A stretch of 64,000 nucleotides of DNA from Alphaproteobacteria bacterium UBA6376. Its GTDB lineage: Bacteria > Pseudomonadota > Alphaproteobacteria > Rs-D84. Made by a program: the position numbers and the translations under genes. Below are positions 26,231 to 34,840 of the stretch, piece by piece (position 1 is the stretch's first letter; the number at the start of each line of letters is the position of its first letter). The notes beneath the pieces were generated by a model. That model was given only the letters and a program-made list of their open reading frames with translations, was not told where the DNA came from and made no database searches. Where the stretch lies: NCBI GenBank assembly GCA_002437665.1, contig DJQW01000002.1:211201-275200 (forward strand), given 5' to 3'.

Positions 26231-26255
26231 GACACCACTTTTGTGGTGTTTTTTG
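26231..26255 (+). terminator. Terminator behind the duplicated tRNA end
   Basis: ACACCAC-tttt-GTGGTGT followed by six T. Confidence 0.75.
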
Positions 26256-26266
26256 TTTTGCACGAA

Positions 26267-26354
26267 TCTATTCTCTATGCTCTATTCTCTATGCTCTATT
26301 CTCTATGCTCTATTCTCTATGCTCTATTCTCTATGCTCTATTCTCTATGCTCTA
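26267..26354. repeat. Tandem repeat, six 14-bp units (two 7-mers each)
   Basis: Unit tctattctctatgc repeated six times without error, then tcta. Each unit is a pair of related 7-mers (ctctatg, ctctatt). Diverged arrays are found at 45224-45256 and 47590-47624. Confidence 0.95.
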
Positions 26355-26384
26355 AAAAATACGGGGCAAATGCCCCGTGTTTTA
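26354..26384 (-). terminator. Terminator of fabF
   Basis: Minus strand CACGGGGCA/TGCCCCGTA hairpin with T-run; it overlaps the fabF stop codon. Confidence 0.8.
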
Positions 26385-27632
26385 TTTCACCCGTTTCAAG
26401 ACCAAGCTGGCGTTTGTGCCGCCAAATCCGAAACTGTTGCTGACGGTGACGTCAACCTTGCGGTGCTTGGCAACGTTTGGTACTAAATCAAAATCGCCAA
26501 CGGATTCTTCTGGATTTTCCAGATTGATTGTTGGTGGTACAACACCATCACGAATCGCCAATGCGCAGAATATCGCCTCGACCGCGCCGGCCGCCCCCAA
26601 CAGGTGACCTGTCACGGACTTTGTTGATGACATTGATACAGGAACGCCCGCAAACATCTTTTTAACCGCAGCCAATTCGCCCACATCGCCCAGACCGGTT
26701 GATGTACCGTGCGCGTTGACGTAATCAACATCAGCCGGTGTCAACCCCGCATCATTCAATGCCGCACGCATTGCGCGGAATCCACCCTCGCCATCTGGGG
26801 CGGGGGCTGTGATATGATACGCATCACCCGACAGACCGTAACCTGCAACTTCTGCATAAATCTTTGCACCACGTGCGACGGCATGTTCGTATTCTTCCAG
26901 AATCAGAACGCCCGCCCCTTCGGACATAACAAAACCATCACGGTCTTTGTCCCATGGGCGCGATGCCGCGGTCGGATTATCATTACGGGTCGACAACGCC
27001 TTCATCGCGTTAAATCCCGCGATACCGATTTTATCAATCGCCCCTTCGGTACCACCGGCAACCATAATGTCCGCATCACCGTGTTGAATCAGTCGGGCCG
27101 CTTCGCCAATCGAGTGAGCCCCCGTTGCGCACGCAGTCACCACCGCCAAGTTTGGCCCTTTTAATCCATACTTGATGGAAACATGACCCGCGGTCATATT
27201 GATAATGGATTTTGGAATAAAGAACGGGCTGATGCGACGTGGGCCACCGTTAAACAATTCCAAACAGTTTTCATATATAGATGTCAAACCACCGATGCCC
27301 GCACCAATGGAAACACCAAACCTTTCCTTGTCGCCATCATAATCAATCAGGGCCGCATCACGCAACGCCTCGTCCGCGGCAACAACGCCGTACATAATGG
27401 ACTTGTCCATCTTGCGCATTTCGCGCGGTTCTAATACGGCCTCTGGATTATACTGGCCGGCGTCCGTCCCACGCACGGGAATACCCGCAATCTGTGTTGC
27501 CAAATCAGACGCATCAAATGTATCAATCTTGCGAATACCAGAATTACCCGCAACAACATTTTTCCATGCGTATTCAATTCCTGTGCCAACCGGCGAAACA
27601 ATACCCATACCGGTAATAACTACTCTTCTCAT
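26382..27632 (-). CDS. fabF: 3-oxoacyl-ACP synthase II
   Basis: 416 residues from ATG at 27632 (MRRVVITGMGIVSPVG). Active-site cysteine C168 in VVTACATGAHSIG, the two histidines in NAHGTSTGLGD and GHLLGAAGAVE, and the C-terminal SNSFGFGGTNASL. FabF condenses malonyl-ACP with acyl-ACP in chain elongation. It follows acpP; a hairpin with T-run between them may set more ACP than FabF. Confidence 0.96.
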   Translation of the reverse strand: MRRVVITGMGIVSPVGTGIEYAWKNVVAGNSGIRKIDTFDASDLATQIAGIPVRGTDAGQYNPEAVLEPREMRKMDKSIMYGVVAADEALRDAALIDYDGDKERFGVSIGAGIGGLTSIYENCLELFNGGPRRISPFFIPKSIINMTAGHVSIKYGLKGPNLAVVTACATGAHSIGEAARLIQHGDADIMVAGGTEGAIDKIGIAGFNAMKALSTRNDNPTAASRPWDKDRDGFVMSEGAGVLILEEYEHAVARGAKIYAEVAGYGLSGDAYHITAPAPDGEGGFRAMRAALNDAGLTPADVDYVNAHGTSTGLGDVGELAAVKKMFAGVPVSMSSTKSVTGHLLGAAGAVEAIFCALAIRDGVVPPTINLENPEESVGDFDLVPNVAKHRKVDVTVSNSFGFGGTNASLVLKRVK

Positions 27633-27703
27633 ACTTGTTCCTTTGTCAGAGTTTAACCTTTTGTGCCCCCATATCATAGACCGTTTATACGACAAAATAC
27701 AGT

Positions 27704-27739
27704 AAAAAAAATCCGCCGGCAAATTGCCCGACGGATTTA
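27704..27739 (-). terminator. Terminator or attenuator between acpP and fabF
   Basis: Minus strand AAATCCG...CGGATTTTTTTT hairpin with long T-run, 18 bases past the acpP stop. Confidence 0.7.
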
Positions 27740-27756
27740 ATCACAGAAACACAGGA

Positions 27757-27990
27757 TTATTTCTGGTGCGCTTCAATATATTTGACAGCATCACCAACTG
27801 TATTCAATTTCGCAGCTTCTTCGTCTGGGATTGTGATATCAAATTCTTTTTCAACTTCCATAACGAATTCTACAACGTCCAAAGAATCAGCACCCAAATC
27901 GTTAACGAATGTAGAAGCTTCGGTAATCGTATCTTCCTTTACATTCAGTTTTTCAGCTACGATTTTCTTTACTTTTTCAAAAGTTGTCAT
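27757..27990 (-). CDS. acpP: Acyl carrier protein
   Basis: 77 residues, acidic. The phosphopantetheine attachment serine is S36 in LGADSLDVVEFVMEVE. ACP carries growing acyl chains for the Fab enzymes, PlsX/PlsY and lipid A synthesis. A promoter (28046-28074) lies upstream, and fabF follows. Confidence 0.97.
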   Translation of the reverse strand: MTTFEKVKKIVAEKLNVKEDTITEASTFVNDLGADSLDVVEFVMEVEKEFDITIPDEEAAKLNTVGDAVKYIEAHQK

Positions 27991-28045
27991 TTTTTATCCT
28001 TTGTTTCGGTTAAATTTGTTGTCCACTCTGGGACGTCATTACTTA

Positions 28046-28074
28046 AAACTATCATTTTACAACGCCAGTGTCAA
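28046..28074 (-). promoter_or_regulatory. Likely promoter of acpP
   Basis: Minus strand TTGACA, 17 bases, TAGTTT. Confidence 0.55.
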
Positions 28075-28124
28075 GAAATTATAACAAACGCTAACAACAC
28101 CTTGACAAATGCAATTTTGTGTGA

Positions 28125-29123
28125 TTATGCCATCAATTCCGTCAACAGGTTATTCATATTAGTGCGTAAATCTTCGCGGTCAGACGCCCAAACCAGTTGT
28201 CGCATCAAGAATTTGTTCACGTCATCCATCGTTAAATTCGGCACGCCCGCCGCCGCGGCAACCGCACGCCACGCACGTCGCGGATCGGTCAGATGCCCAC
28301 GCCCACGCCCCGCAAAAACCCAACGACCATTCTGGGGCAAATCTTGTAATAACACAACCGCCGCATCGGACAACGGACGCTCGCACCACGTATCGTGGTT
28401 GAAATCCAAATCGCGCCACTGCATTGCAAAGATTTGTGATTTCGGCGCAAAACCATAGACCAACATAAAAAACGCCGCACGCATATTCTGCGATTTGACC
28501 GATTTAATCGCGCGCATCAATCGATAAAAACTGGTACGGGTCAGTGGCCGAACGCGGCGCGTCTGCACAACCTTTGGTAAATCGTCAATCGGATTGGTGG
28601 CGGCATAGCCCGCATCACAGGCGTATGAAAACATGCTCTGTAATAATTCTTGCATGCGTCCACGAATGGCCGTGCCACGTATGCCATCAATCACCGCGAC
28701 ACAATCATCGCGCGTTATATCGGCAACATTTTTATCAAACAATCCCGCCAGATGCAGATTGATAGAGCGCGCCAATTTTTCACGCGACGCCGCCACCCGA
28801 CGCACACGCGCCGTCATATATAAATCAACAAATTTCTTGAATGTGATTTTACGACGCTTGGTATTTTTGGGGGCATCGGCACGTGCCAACGCGTCCGCCA
28901 CCGCGGCACGCGCATCTTCGATATCCATATCAGGGTATTTGCCAATAATTATACGCTTGTCACGACCGTGACTGCGATGACGAACAAAGAACGTTTTTAC
29001 CCCACGGCTGGTAATATACATACGCAGGCGCGGTTCAGACAGATCCTGAACAACATCAAATCCAGTACTGGGCGCAGGCAAATTGTCCAAAATAAACGGA
29101 TTAAAAAAGAACTGATGTGCCAT
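28125..29123 (-). CDS. Tyrosine-recombinase-like protein, probably inactive
   Basis: 332 residues. Residues about 30-75 resemble the N-terminal DNA-binding arm domain of P4-type phage integrases (RGVKTFFVRHRSHGRDKRIIIGKYPDMDIEDAR). A core-binding helical domain follows (TFKKFVDLYM...). The catalytic domain is recognisable (LVYGFAPKSQIFAMQWRDLDF), but the usual TGxRxxE arginine box reads GFAPKSQ, and neither the HxLRH box nor the catalytic tyrosine near the C-terminus is visible. It is the last gene behind the six four-cysteine paralogs, 36 bases away. It may be a decayed or repurposed integrase acting only as a DNA-binding protein. Confidence 0.7.
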   Translation of the reverse strand: MAHQFFFNPFILDNLPAPSTGFDVVQDLSEPRLRMYITSRGVKTFFVRHRSHGRDKRIIIGKYPDMDIEDARAAVADALARADAPKNTKRRKITFKKFVDLYMTARVRRVAASREKLARSINLHLAGLFDKNVADITRDDCVAVIDGIRGTAIRGRMQELLQSMFSYACDAGYAATNPIDDLPKVVQTRRVRPLTRTSFYRLMRAIKSVKSQNMRAAFFMLVYGFAPKSQIFAMQWRDLDFNHDTWCERPLSDAAVVLLQDLPQNGRWVFAGRGRGHLTDPRRAWRAVAAAAGVPNLTMDDVNKFLMRQLVWASDREDLRTNMNNLLTELMA

Positions 29124-29159
29124 TTGCGCCCCCTATTCTGTTTTTACCTGTCCATAAAC

Positions 29160-29576
29160 TTATTTGATTTTTGCATACAGGTTTGGCCAGTAACTGTCCC
29201 GCACCGCGCACGCCGCACGATAAATATCGCGTTTAACAAAATAATCCTGATTCTTTGCATGATATTTACATGCACGTTGACCACATGGACGCAACGGTTG
29301 ATAATACCAACATTGATCACGCAAAACCACAGAACTGCATGGATACGAAGTAAAAACATCAGCCAAAGACACCTGTGGAATTTCCATAACCTTCATACAC
29401 GCATGTACAGAATAAAACGATCTGTCAACCGGCACGTCCCCGACCAGCGCATCATATGCTGAATCCATTTCACGTTTTGCACCACGCGCACGACGCGCTA
29501 ATTCGTTATATTCTGCCGCATACAACGCACGCTGTGCCGACGTAGTTTTAATGTAATATTTAATTTTTTCAAACAT
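29160..29576 (-). CDS. Four-cysteine paralog 6 of 6 (in reading order)
   Basis: 138 residues, no known family. N-terminal helix FEKIKYYIKTTSAQRA followed by a polar helical region. Shared cysteines C60, C89, C98 and C103, plus C80 and C123. The C-terminal helix starts after NQDYF and ends WPNLYAKIK. One base separates it from the preceding paralog, so coupled translation is likely. No signal peptide. The C-x8-C-x4-C group with the upstream cysteine suggests a metal site; function is unknown. Confidence 0.75.
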   Translation of the reverse strand: MFEKIKYYIKTTSAQRALYAAEYNELARRARGAKREMDSAYDALVGDVPVDRSFYSVHACMKVMEIPQVSLADVFTSYPCSSVVLRDQCWYYQPLRPCGQRACKYHAKNQDYFVKRDIYRAACAVRDSYWPNLYAKIK

Positions 29577-29577
29577 A

Positions 29578-29967
29578 TTATTTCACCCGTTTGTATTTTT
29601 CAGACCAGAAATTGTTCAATTTATTCAATGCATTTTTGTAATCGTTGTTGCGTGACACATACAAATGGTTTGCCAACAGTTTTGGACAAGAACTATGTTT
29701 GCACGGATGCAACGACGAAAAGCAATCGCATTCTTCTTGATGCCAGAACTGCGTACGTTCATAAAATTCCACACGCTGTTGCTTTACACACGCCAAAATA
29801 TCCCACAAGTCCGCATCAGGTTGTGCCACCGCACAAATTTCATCATATGCCAATTCACGTGCATGATACAGTTTATCGCACTGGCAATTCAGTGCATCAT
29901 ATTCAGCGCGATCCGCCGCACGCTGTGCGGCCGTCGTATTTAACAAGTATTTAATTTTTGCAAACAT
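29578..29967 (-). CDS. Four-cysteine paralog 5 of 6
   Basis: 129 residues. FAKIKYLLNTTAAQRAADRAEYDAL at the start is the clearest form of the family's first helix. Shared cysteines C60, C80 or C82, C89 and C94; extra C28, C30 and C45. Ends NNFWSEKYKRVK. The final helix is nearly the same as in paralog 4 (EFWAEKYKKVK), so these two look like the most recent duplication. Unknown function; likely cytoplasmic. Confidence 0.75.
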   Translation of the reverse strand: MFAKIKYLLNTTAAQRAADRAEYDALNCQCDKLYHARELAYDEICAVAQPDADLWDILACVKQQRVEFYERTQFWHQEECDCFSSLHPCKHSSCPKLLANHLYVSRNNDYKNALNKLNNFWSEKYKRVK

Positions 29968-29971
29968 ATCT

Positions 29972-30337
29972 TTATTTTACCTTTTTATATTTTTCTGCCC
30001 AAAATTCGTCCAGTTTTTGACGCGCCTGTTTGTATTCTTGGTTGCACGCGACATAGTCATGGTTCATAGTATTCATCGGACACATTGTGCGCATGCACGG
30101 AACGTCATGCGAAAAATACGGACAATAATATTCACGAAACAGAACCTGTTTTATGCAACTAATTCCATTTGCAACATTATCATCACACGACAACAACCAT
30201 GAAATCCTGTTCAATGCTATACGACGTTTTGTATCAGATGCAACATACGCACGCGCAATCGGTGCGCACTGCGCGGCATCGGCCGCACGTACCGCGGGCG
30301 ACGCTTTCAAATAATATTTTACCTTTTGTGACAGCAT
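29972..30337 (-). CDS. Four-cysteine paralog 4 of 6
   Basis: 121 residues from MLSQKVKYYLKASPAVRAAD; an in-frame ATG five codons earlier (MGGFV) is possible, but alignment with its siblings favours the later start. Shared cysteines C61, C72, C81 and C86, in the segment YYCPYFSHDVPCMRTMCPMN. Ends EFWAEKYKKVK. Same strand and spacing as its siblings. Confidence 0.75.
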   Translation of the reverse strand: MLSQKVKYYLKASPAVRAADAAQCAPIARAYVASDTKRRIALNRISWLLSCDDNVANGISCIKQVLFREYYCPYFSHDVPCMRTMCPMNTMNHDYVACNQEYKQARQKLDEFWAEKYKKVK

Positions 30338-30354
30338 AACAAAACCACCCACAA

Positions 30355-30747
30355 TTATTTTGCTTTTTGGGCTAACTCACGCTGGTACACATGATGCCAA
30401 AATTTGCATTTCGCCTTATACGCCTGTGCATAATCATCGCGCGCATCAAAGAAATTTTTATTCAATTTATACGAACGACAATTTGTACATGTACAACGAT
30501 GCATTTCATCAAACTGCGGACAAAATTCTGTGTACGCTTTTTCTGGAACAAAGAATCCAATATCGTCGTCTGTTTCATCTGCCTCAATCCAGAAACAACT
30601 GCCCACACGCATGGCGGCACACATGGCGTTTGTAACATCTTTGCCTTTCTGGTTACACATACGTTTCAGTTGCTTGTACTGTGCCCTGTCCGCCGCGCGG
30701 GTTTGGCGGTCTGTTTTTAACCAATATTTTATTGCATCTAACAACAT
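30355..30747 (-). CDS. Four-cysteine paralog 3 of 6
   Basis: 130 residues. Starts MLLDAIKYWLKTDRQTRAADRAQY. Cysteines C51, C76, C85 and C90 fit the family pattern; C31, C43, C87 and C114 are extra. The tail continues past the usual end (YQRELAQKAK). The middle contains an acidic stretch (EADETDDD) not seen in siblings, so this is one of the more diverged copies. Confidence 0.72.
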   Translation of the reverse strand: MLLDAIKYWLKTDRQTRAADRAQYKQLKRMCNQKGKDVTNAMCAAMRVGSCFWIEADETDDDIGFFVPEKAYTEFCPQFDEMHRCTCTNCRSYKLNKNFFDARDDYAQAYKAKCKFWHHVYQRELAQKAK

Positions 30748-30765
30748 AATTTTCCCCTTTTGTCT

Positions 30766-31173
30766 TTAACGGGATTTAGTATAAATATCACGCCAGTACG
30801 ATTCCACACGGTCACGTACAAAATTACGTTGGGCCAGTATATCAAAGTGCTGTTTATTTTTTGCATACATCGCACACCCACGATTGCCACAGCACGCATT
30901 TTCATCAAAGTATTTGCATGCAAAATTATAACTGAACAAACGCGACACTGATGGCAAATCATCAGACGTCAGATTACGGCTTTTCATGCACCAATCGCCT
31001 ATCTTGCGAATATCGACATTTGCCGGAACATCAATACTGATTTGATACCACGAACGTTGCACACGTGCATTCAGTTCTGCGAAATATTGTTGCAATTCAC
31101 GATAGCGCTGGCGATCCGCACGACGCTGCGCCGCACTGGTTGTAAAAAAGTATTTAATTTTTTGTTTCAACAT
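30766..31173 (-). CDS. Four-cysteine paralog 2 of 6
   Basis: 135 residues. Starts MLKQKIKYFFTTSAAQRRADRQRY. Cysteines C62, C86, C94/C95 and C100 in the family pattern. The NKQHF segment after the last cysteine matches NQDYF and NHDYV of siblings. Ends YWRDIYTKSR. Eighteen bases follow before the next paralog. Confidence 0.75.
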   Translation of the reverse strand: MLKQKIKYFFTTSAAQRRADRQRYRELQQYFAELNARVQRSWYQISIDVPANVDIRKIGDWCMKSRNLTSDDLPSVSRLFSYNFACKYFDENACCGNRGCAMYAKNKQHFDILAQRNFVRDRVESYWRDIYTKSR

Positions 31174-31174
31174 A

Positions 31175-31576
31175 TTATTTGCCCTTGGTTTCGCGCAACT
31201 TCATTTTATCAGACCAAAAACGTTGTAACGCCTGTGCATATTCGGCGCGTGCCGCACGGGCATCCGTCCATTTTTTCATATTGTCATACTGTGGGCAATA
31301 AATGCGACCACAACCACTGCGATTGAAAAATACACAATCATGAACGGCGCGTATTTGACCTGTCTTGCGGTCAGTAACCTCTATCCGACACGCACAGTCG
31401 GCCATCTGTGGCTTGTTCTTCTCATACACGCGCGTAACCGTCATATGGTCATACGCATTTTGTTCCGTATCAAACGTTTTGATATATTTTTCAAACAATA
31501 AATTATATTCGTTTTTATCAGCACGGCGCGTAGCCCTGTCTGTATTCAGCAAATATTTTATTCTGTCAATCAGCAT
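31175..31576 (-). CDS. Four-cysteine paralog 1 of 6 (first after lepA)
   Basis: 133 residues. Starts MLIDRIKYLLNTDRATRRADKNEY. Cysteines C61/C63, C81, C89 and C94; the segment DCVFFNRSGCGRIYCPQYD is the family's cysteine region. Ends in a basic helix FWSDKMKLRETKGK. It begins 26 bases after the lepA stop with no terminator between, so the array is probably read through from lepA. Confidence 0.75.
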   Translation of the reverse strand: MLIDRIKYLLNTDRATRRADKNEYNLLFEKYIKTFDTEQNAYDHMTVTRVYEKNKPQMADCACRIEVTDRKTGQIRAVHDCVFFNRSGCGRIYCPQYDNMKKWTDARAARAEYAQALQRFWSDKMKLRETKGK

Positions 31577-31601
31577 CGTGGGACTCCTTTTTTTAGTTTT
31601 A

Positions 31602-33404
31602 TTACGATACTTTCAGTGCATTGATAAACGCGCTTTGTGGAATTTCAACATTCCCAAAGGTGCGCATACGTTTTTTCCCCTCTTTCTGCTTCTCCAACAG
31701 TTTGCGTTTGCGGGTGATGTCCCCGCCGTAACATTTCGCCGTAACATCTTTGCGATATGCAGCGATTGTTTCGCGCGCAATAATTTTGCCACCAATGGCC
31801 GCCTGCAATGGAATTTTGAACTGATGACGCGGTATCAGGTCTTTCAGTTTTTCCACAATTTGGCGACCGCGACGTTCTGCGAACATGCGATGGCACATAA
31901 ACGATAACGGTTCGACATTTTCATCATTGACCAGAATCGAAACCTTGACCAAATCAGACGGCTGATACCCATTGACCACATAGTCAAATGATGCGTACCC
32001 CGACGATATAGATTTCACCCTGTCGTAAAAATCAAACACAATTTCCGCCAGCGGCAACTGGTACACCAAGACCGCGCGATTTCCAACATAAGACACATTT
32101 TCCTGGACACCGCGACGTTCCGCACACAGCGACATAATCCCCCCCATGTATTTGTCCGGCATCATAATCGTTGCACGAACCCATGGTTCTTCGATAGATT
32201 GAATTTTTGTCACATCTGGCATATCGGCGGGATTTTCCAAATCAATCACACTGCCGTCACGCATATAAACCTTGTACAGCACACTGGGCACGGTGTTTAT
32301 CAGCGACAGATTAAATTCACGGGACAATCGTTCACTGATAATTTCCATGTGCAGCAACCCCAAGAACCCACAGCGCAATCCAAACCCCAGCGCAGATGAC
32401 TTTTCAGTTGTAAACATAAATGACGCGTCATTTAACGCCAACTTTTCCGCACTGTCGCGCAACGTCGGGTAATCGTCCGCCGCAACTGGAAAGAATGACG
32501 AAAACACCACCGGCACAGACGGTTTGAACCCCGGCAACGGTTCAGCACCCGCGACATCTGCAACCTTGGCATCGGCGATTGTGTCGCCAACCTTGCAATC
32601 ATGAATGGTCTTCATCCCCGTGATAATAAATCCAATTTCACCGGTATTCAGCGCATCTGTATCAACCATCTTGGGCGTAAAGTAACCGATTTTTTCAATC
32701 GTGTATTCTGCCCCCGTGACCAAAAATCTGATTTTCTGCCCGCGTGATAATTTGCCATCAACCACGCGCACCAAAACCACAACCCCCAGATAAGAATCAT
32801 ACCACGAATCCACCAACAGCGCACGTGTCGGCGCATTTTCATTTCCATGTGGGGCGGGCAATTTATGAACGATTTCTTCCAATAACTCAGGAACACCCGC
32901 GCCAGTTTTCCCAGACACACATACGGCATTCGTCGCGTCCAATCCAATCGCATCTGCAATCTGTTGGCGCGTGCCATCAACATCACTGGACGGCAGGTCA
33001 ATTTTGTTCAGCACCGGCAACATTTCCAAATCGTTGTCCAACGCCAAATATGCATTTGCCAGCGTCTGGGCTTGAACCCCTTGGGTTGCATCAACCAAAA
33101 TCAACGCCCCCTCGCACGCGGCCAAACTGCGCGATACCTCATAAGAAAAGTCCACGTGCCCCGGCGTATCCATCAGGTTTAATTGATACGTTTGCCCATC
33201 GCGCGCATGATAGTTCAGACGCACCGTTTGGGCCTTGATGGTAATACCACGTTCGCGTTCAATGTCCATGGAATCCAAGACCTGGGCCTTCATCTCGCGC
33301 GATTGCAAACCACCCGTGTATTCAATCAGGCGGTCTGACAATGTGGATTTGCCGTGGTCAATATGTGCAACGATTGCAAAGTTTCTGATATTTTTTTGAT
33401 GCAT
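31602..33404 (-). CDS. lepA: Elongation factor 4 (LepA)
   Basis: 600 residues from ATG at 33404 (MHQKNIRNFAIVAHIDHGKSTLSDRL). G-motifs AHIDHGKST, DTPGHVDF and NKIDLP; the C-terminal LepA domain includes KCYGGDITRKRKLLEKQKEGKKRMR. LepA is a ribosome-dependent GTPase linked to translation under stress and 30S maturation. It leads into the six-paralog array, whose products may therefore be made along with it. Confidence 0.96.
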   Translation of the reverse strand: MHQKNIRNFAIVAHIDHGKSTLSDRLIEYTGGLQSREMKAQVLDSMDIERERGITIKAQTVRLNYHARDGQTYQLNLMDTPGHVDFSYEVSRSLAACEGALILVDATQGVQAQTLANAYLALDNDLEMLPVLNKIDLPSSDVDGTRQQIADAIGLDATNAVCVSGKTGAGVPELLEEIVHKLPAPHGNENAPTRALLVDSWYDSYLGVVVLVRVVDGKLSRGQKIRFLVTGAEYTIEKIGYFTPKMVDTDALNTGEIGFIITGMKTIHDCKVGDTIADAKVADVAGAEPLPGFKPSVPVVFSSFFPVAADDYPTLRDSAEKLALNDASFMFTTEKSSALGFGLRCGFLGLLHMEIISERLSREFNLSLINTVPSVLYKVYMRDGSVIDLENPADMPDVTKIQSIEEPWVRATIMMPDKYMGGIMSLCAERRGVQENVSYVGNRAVLVYQLPLAEIVFDFYDRVKSISSGYASFDYVVNGYQPSDLVKVSILVNDENVEPLSFMCHRMFAERRGRQIVEKLKDLIPRHQFKIPLQAAIGGKIIARETIAAYRKDVTAKCYGGDITRKRKLLEKQKEGKKRMRTFGNVEIPQSAFINALKVS

Positions 33405-33465
33405 GCGGCAATGATACACCAGTACATTTCGGTTTTCAACCGTATTTTTTTCATATTACATTTGT

Positions 33466-33558
33466 TATTGCGAGCGCAGCCGTAGCAATCCAGTAAAAAA
33501 TGTGTCCGCCATCGGCGGACACATTCATTGCTCTCTGCTCTCTGCGCTTTGCTCTCTA
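33466..33558. repeat. Family A palindrome plus 7-mer repeats between lepA and rbfA
   Basis: attgcgagc...gcaatccagt (33466-33494), then a tgtccgcc/ggcggaca palindrome, then gctctct-type 7-mers (33530-33558). Confidence 0.8.
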
Positions 33559-33586
33559 AAAATGTTGCCCAAGGGCGACATTTTTA
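33558..33586 (-). terminator. Terminator of rbfA
   Basis: Minus strand ATGTCGCCC/GGGCAACAT hairpin with T-run; it overlaps the rbfA stop codon. Confidence 0.75.
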
Positions 33587-33937
33587 CAGATTTTCCAACA
33601 GCGCATCAATTCGCGATGCACGTTCCAATGTGTCGTCATATTCAAATTTGATTTCTGGTACATATTTCTGGTTCATACGCGCCGCCAGTTCAAAACGTAC
33701 CATACGGGTAATCGCGTCCAAGCGTTTCTGAACCGCGGGAATGTTTTCATCACGGGAATAGTAAAACAGGCGCACAAACTGTAACCCGCCATGCGCAACC
33801 GCCCCGACCAGCGACACCCCCGACAGGATTTTATCATCGCTGTAATTATCACGCAAAATTTCCGCAACCAGCGTCTGAACCTTGGACGCGACGCGACCCG
33901 CGCGATTAGAATTATTAGGCATCTGTTTTCTTGGCAT
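33584..33937 (-). CDS. rbfA: Ribosome-binding factor A
   Basis: 117 residues from ATG at 33937, preceded by AGGGGTGA, which favours it over the GTG three codons earlier. KH-type core with VASKVQTLVAEILRD at the start, RLFYYSRDENIPAVQKRLD, and ARMNQKYVPEIKFEYDDTLERASRID at the end, as in RbfA. It helps 16S rRNA 5'-end maturation and cold growth. It stands alone here rather than with infB-truB. Confidence 0.92.
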   Translation of the reverse strand: MPRKQMPNNSNRAGRVASKVQTLVAEILRDNYSDDKILSGVSLVGAVAHGGLQFVRLFYYSRDENIPAVQKRLDAITRMVRFELAARMNQKYVPEIKFEYDDTLERASRIDALLENL

Positions 33938-34025
33938 AAAAATCACCCCTGTATCATTATCTGATTGTAATGTAGCCGATATTCATTTACAATCAAGAAA
34001 ATTTTGCTAAACACGGGGAAAAACA

Positions 34026-34601
34026 ATGAAATTTGCCGAATATATTCTTAAAAAATCCGAAAGTCCCGCATACGCGTGGATTGTGTTCTATCTGACCATC
34101 TGTGAATCTATATTTCTGTTTGTCCCGCCAGAGGTTTTTATGACCCCACCCATTATTGCAAACAAAAAACGCGCCCTGCCCATCACATTGGCGGCGGCAT
34201 TGGGCTCTATTGTCGGCGGCGCGATTGCATATATGATTGGGGCATGGCTGTATGATTCGGTTGGCATGTGGCTGATAACGACATTTTCAAACCCAGAATT
34301 GATAGAAACGGCCATCAAGCCAATGTTTTCACGGTACGGCATATTGATTATCGTGCTGACCGCGGTAACACCAATACCGTATAAATTGCTGGCAATCTGG
34401 TTGGGCTTTATCGGCTATCCAATTCTGTTGTTCTTGGCCGTGTCGGCAATATTCCGCACGGGCCGTTTTGCCATTGTCGGGTATCTGTTGTGGCGATTCC
34501 AAGAACGCGCAAACACAATCGTAAAAAAGTACTTCTGGCCATTGACATTGGGCGCAATCATCGCCGCCGGTCTGGGCATCTGCCTGATTTCACTGTTCTA
34601 G
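34026..34601 (+). CDS. DedA/VTT-type membrane protein (YqaA-like)
   Basis: 191 residues with about five hydrophobic segments. The N-terminal ICESIFLFVPPEVFMTPPIIA and the mid region TAVTPIPYKLLAIWLGFIGYPILLFLAVSAIFRTGRF are typical of the YqaA branch of the DedA (SNARE-associated/VTT) family. Family members move lipids across membranes or affect membrane potential; the exact role here is unknown. Single gene, plus strand, start preceded by GGGG. Confidence 0.8.
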   Translation: MKFAEYILKKSESPAYAWIVFYLTICESIFLFVPPEVFMTPPIIANKKRALPITLAAALGSIVGGAIAYMIGAWLYDSVGMWLITTFSNPELIETAIKPMFSRYGILIIVLTAVTPIPYKLLAIWLGFIGYPILLFLAVSAIFRTGRFAIVGYLLWRFQERANTIVKKYFWPLTLGAIIAAGLGICLISLF

Positions 34602-34670
34602 GCAGCAATATAGTGAGAGAGCGATACAGTGATATAGTGATAAGTTTTAGAATATAGAACTTAAAAACAT

Positions 34671-34805
34671 GTGTCGCCTGCGGACTTGCGTCTTTGCACC
34701 CTTGTCATTGCGAACGTAGTGAAGCAATCCAGTGTATAAACTTGTGCGCCAAATGGCGCACTACTTTCTTGTCATTCCGTGGCTTGACCACGGAATCCAG
34801 GTGGT
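34671..34805. repeat. Family A and B palindromes upstream of the GIY-YIG gene
   Basis: Linker gtcgcctgcggacttgcg (34673-34692), family A (cattgcgaacg...gcaatccag, 34704-34733), a tgcgcc/ggcgca palindrome, then family B (34771-34802). Confidence 0.8.
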
Positions 34806-34840
34806 GTAATCTTATTTGCACAGCAAATACCGATTTATAC

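Noticed and set aside
26267..26350. CRISPR array
   Set aside because: The units follow each other without spacers and are only 14 bases long; no cas gene is in the window.
34694..34840. 49-residue N-terminal extension of the GIY-YIG protein
   Set aside because: It is made of translated intergenic palindromes; the conserved domain starts right after the ATG at 34841.
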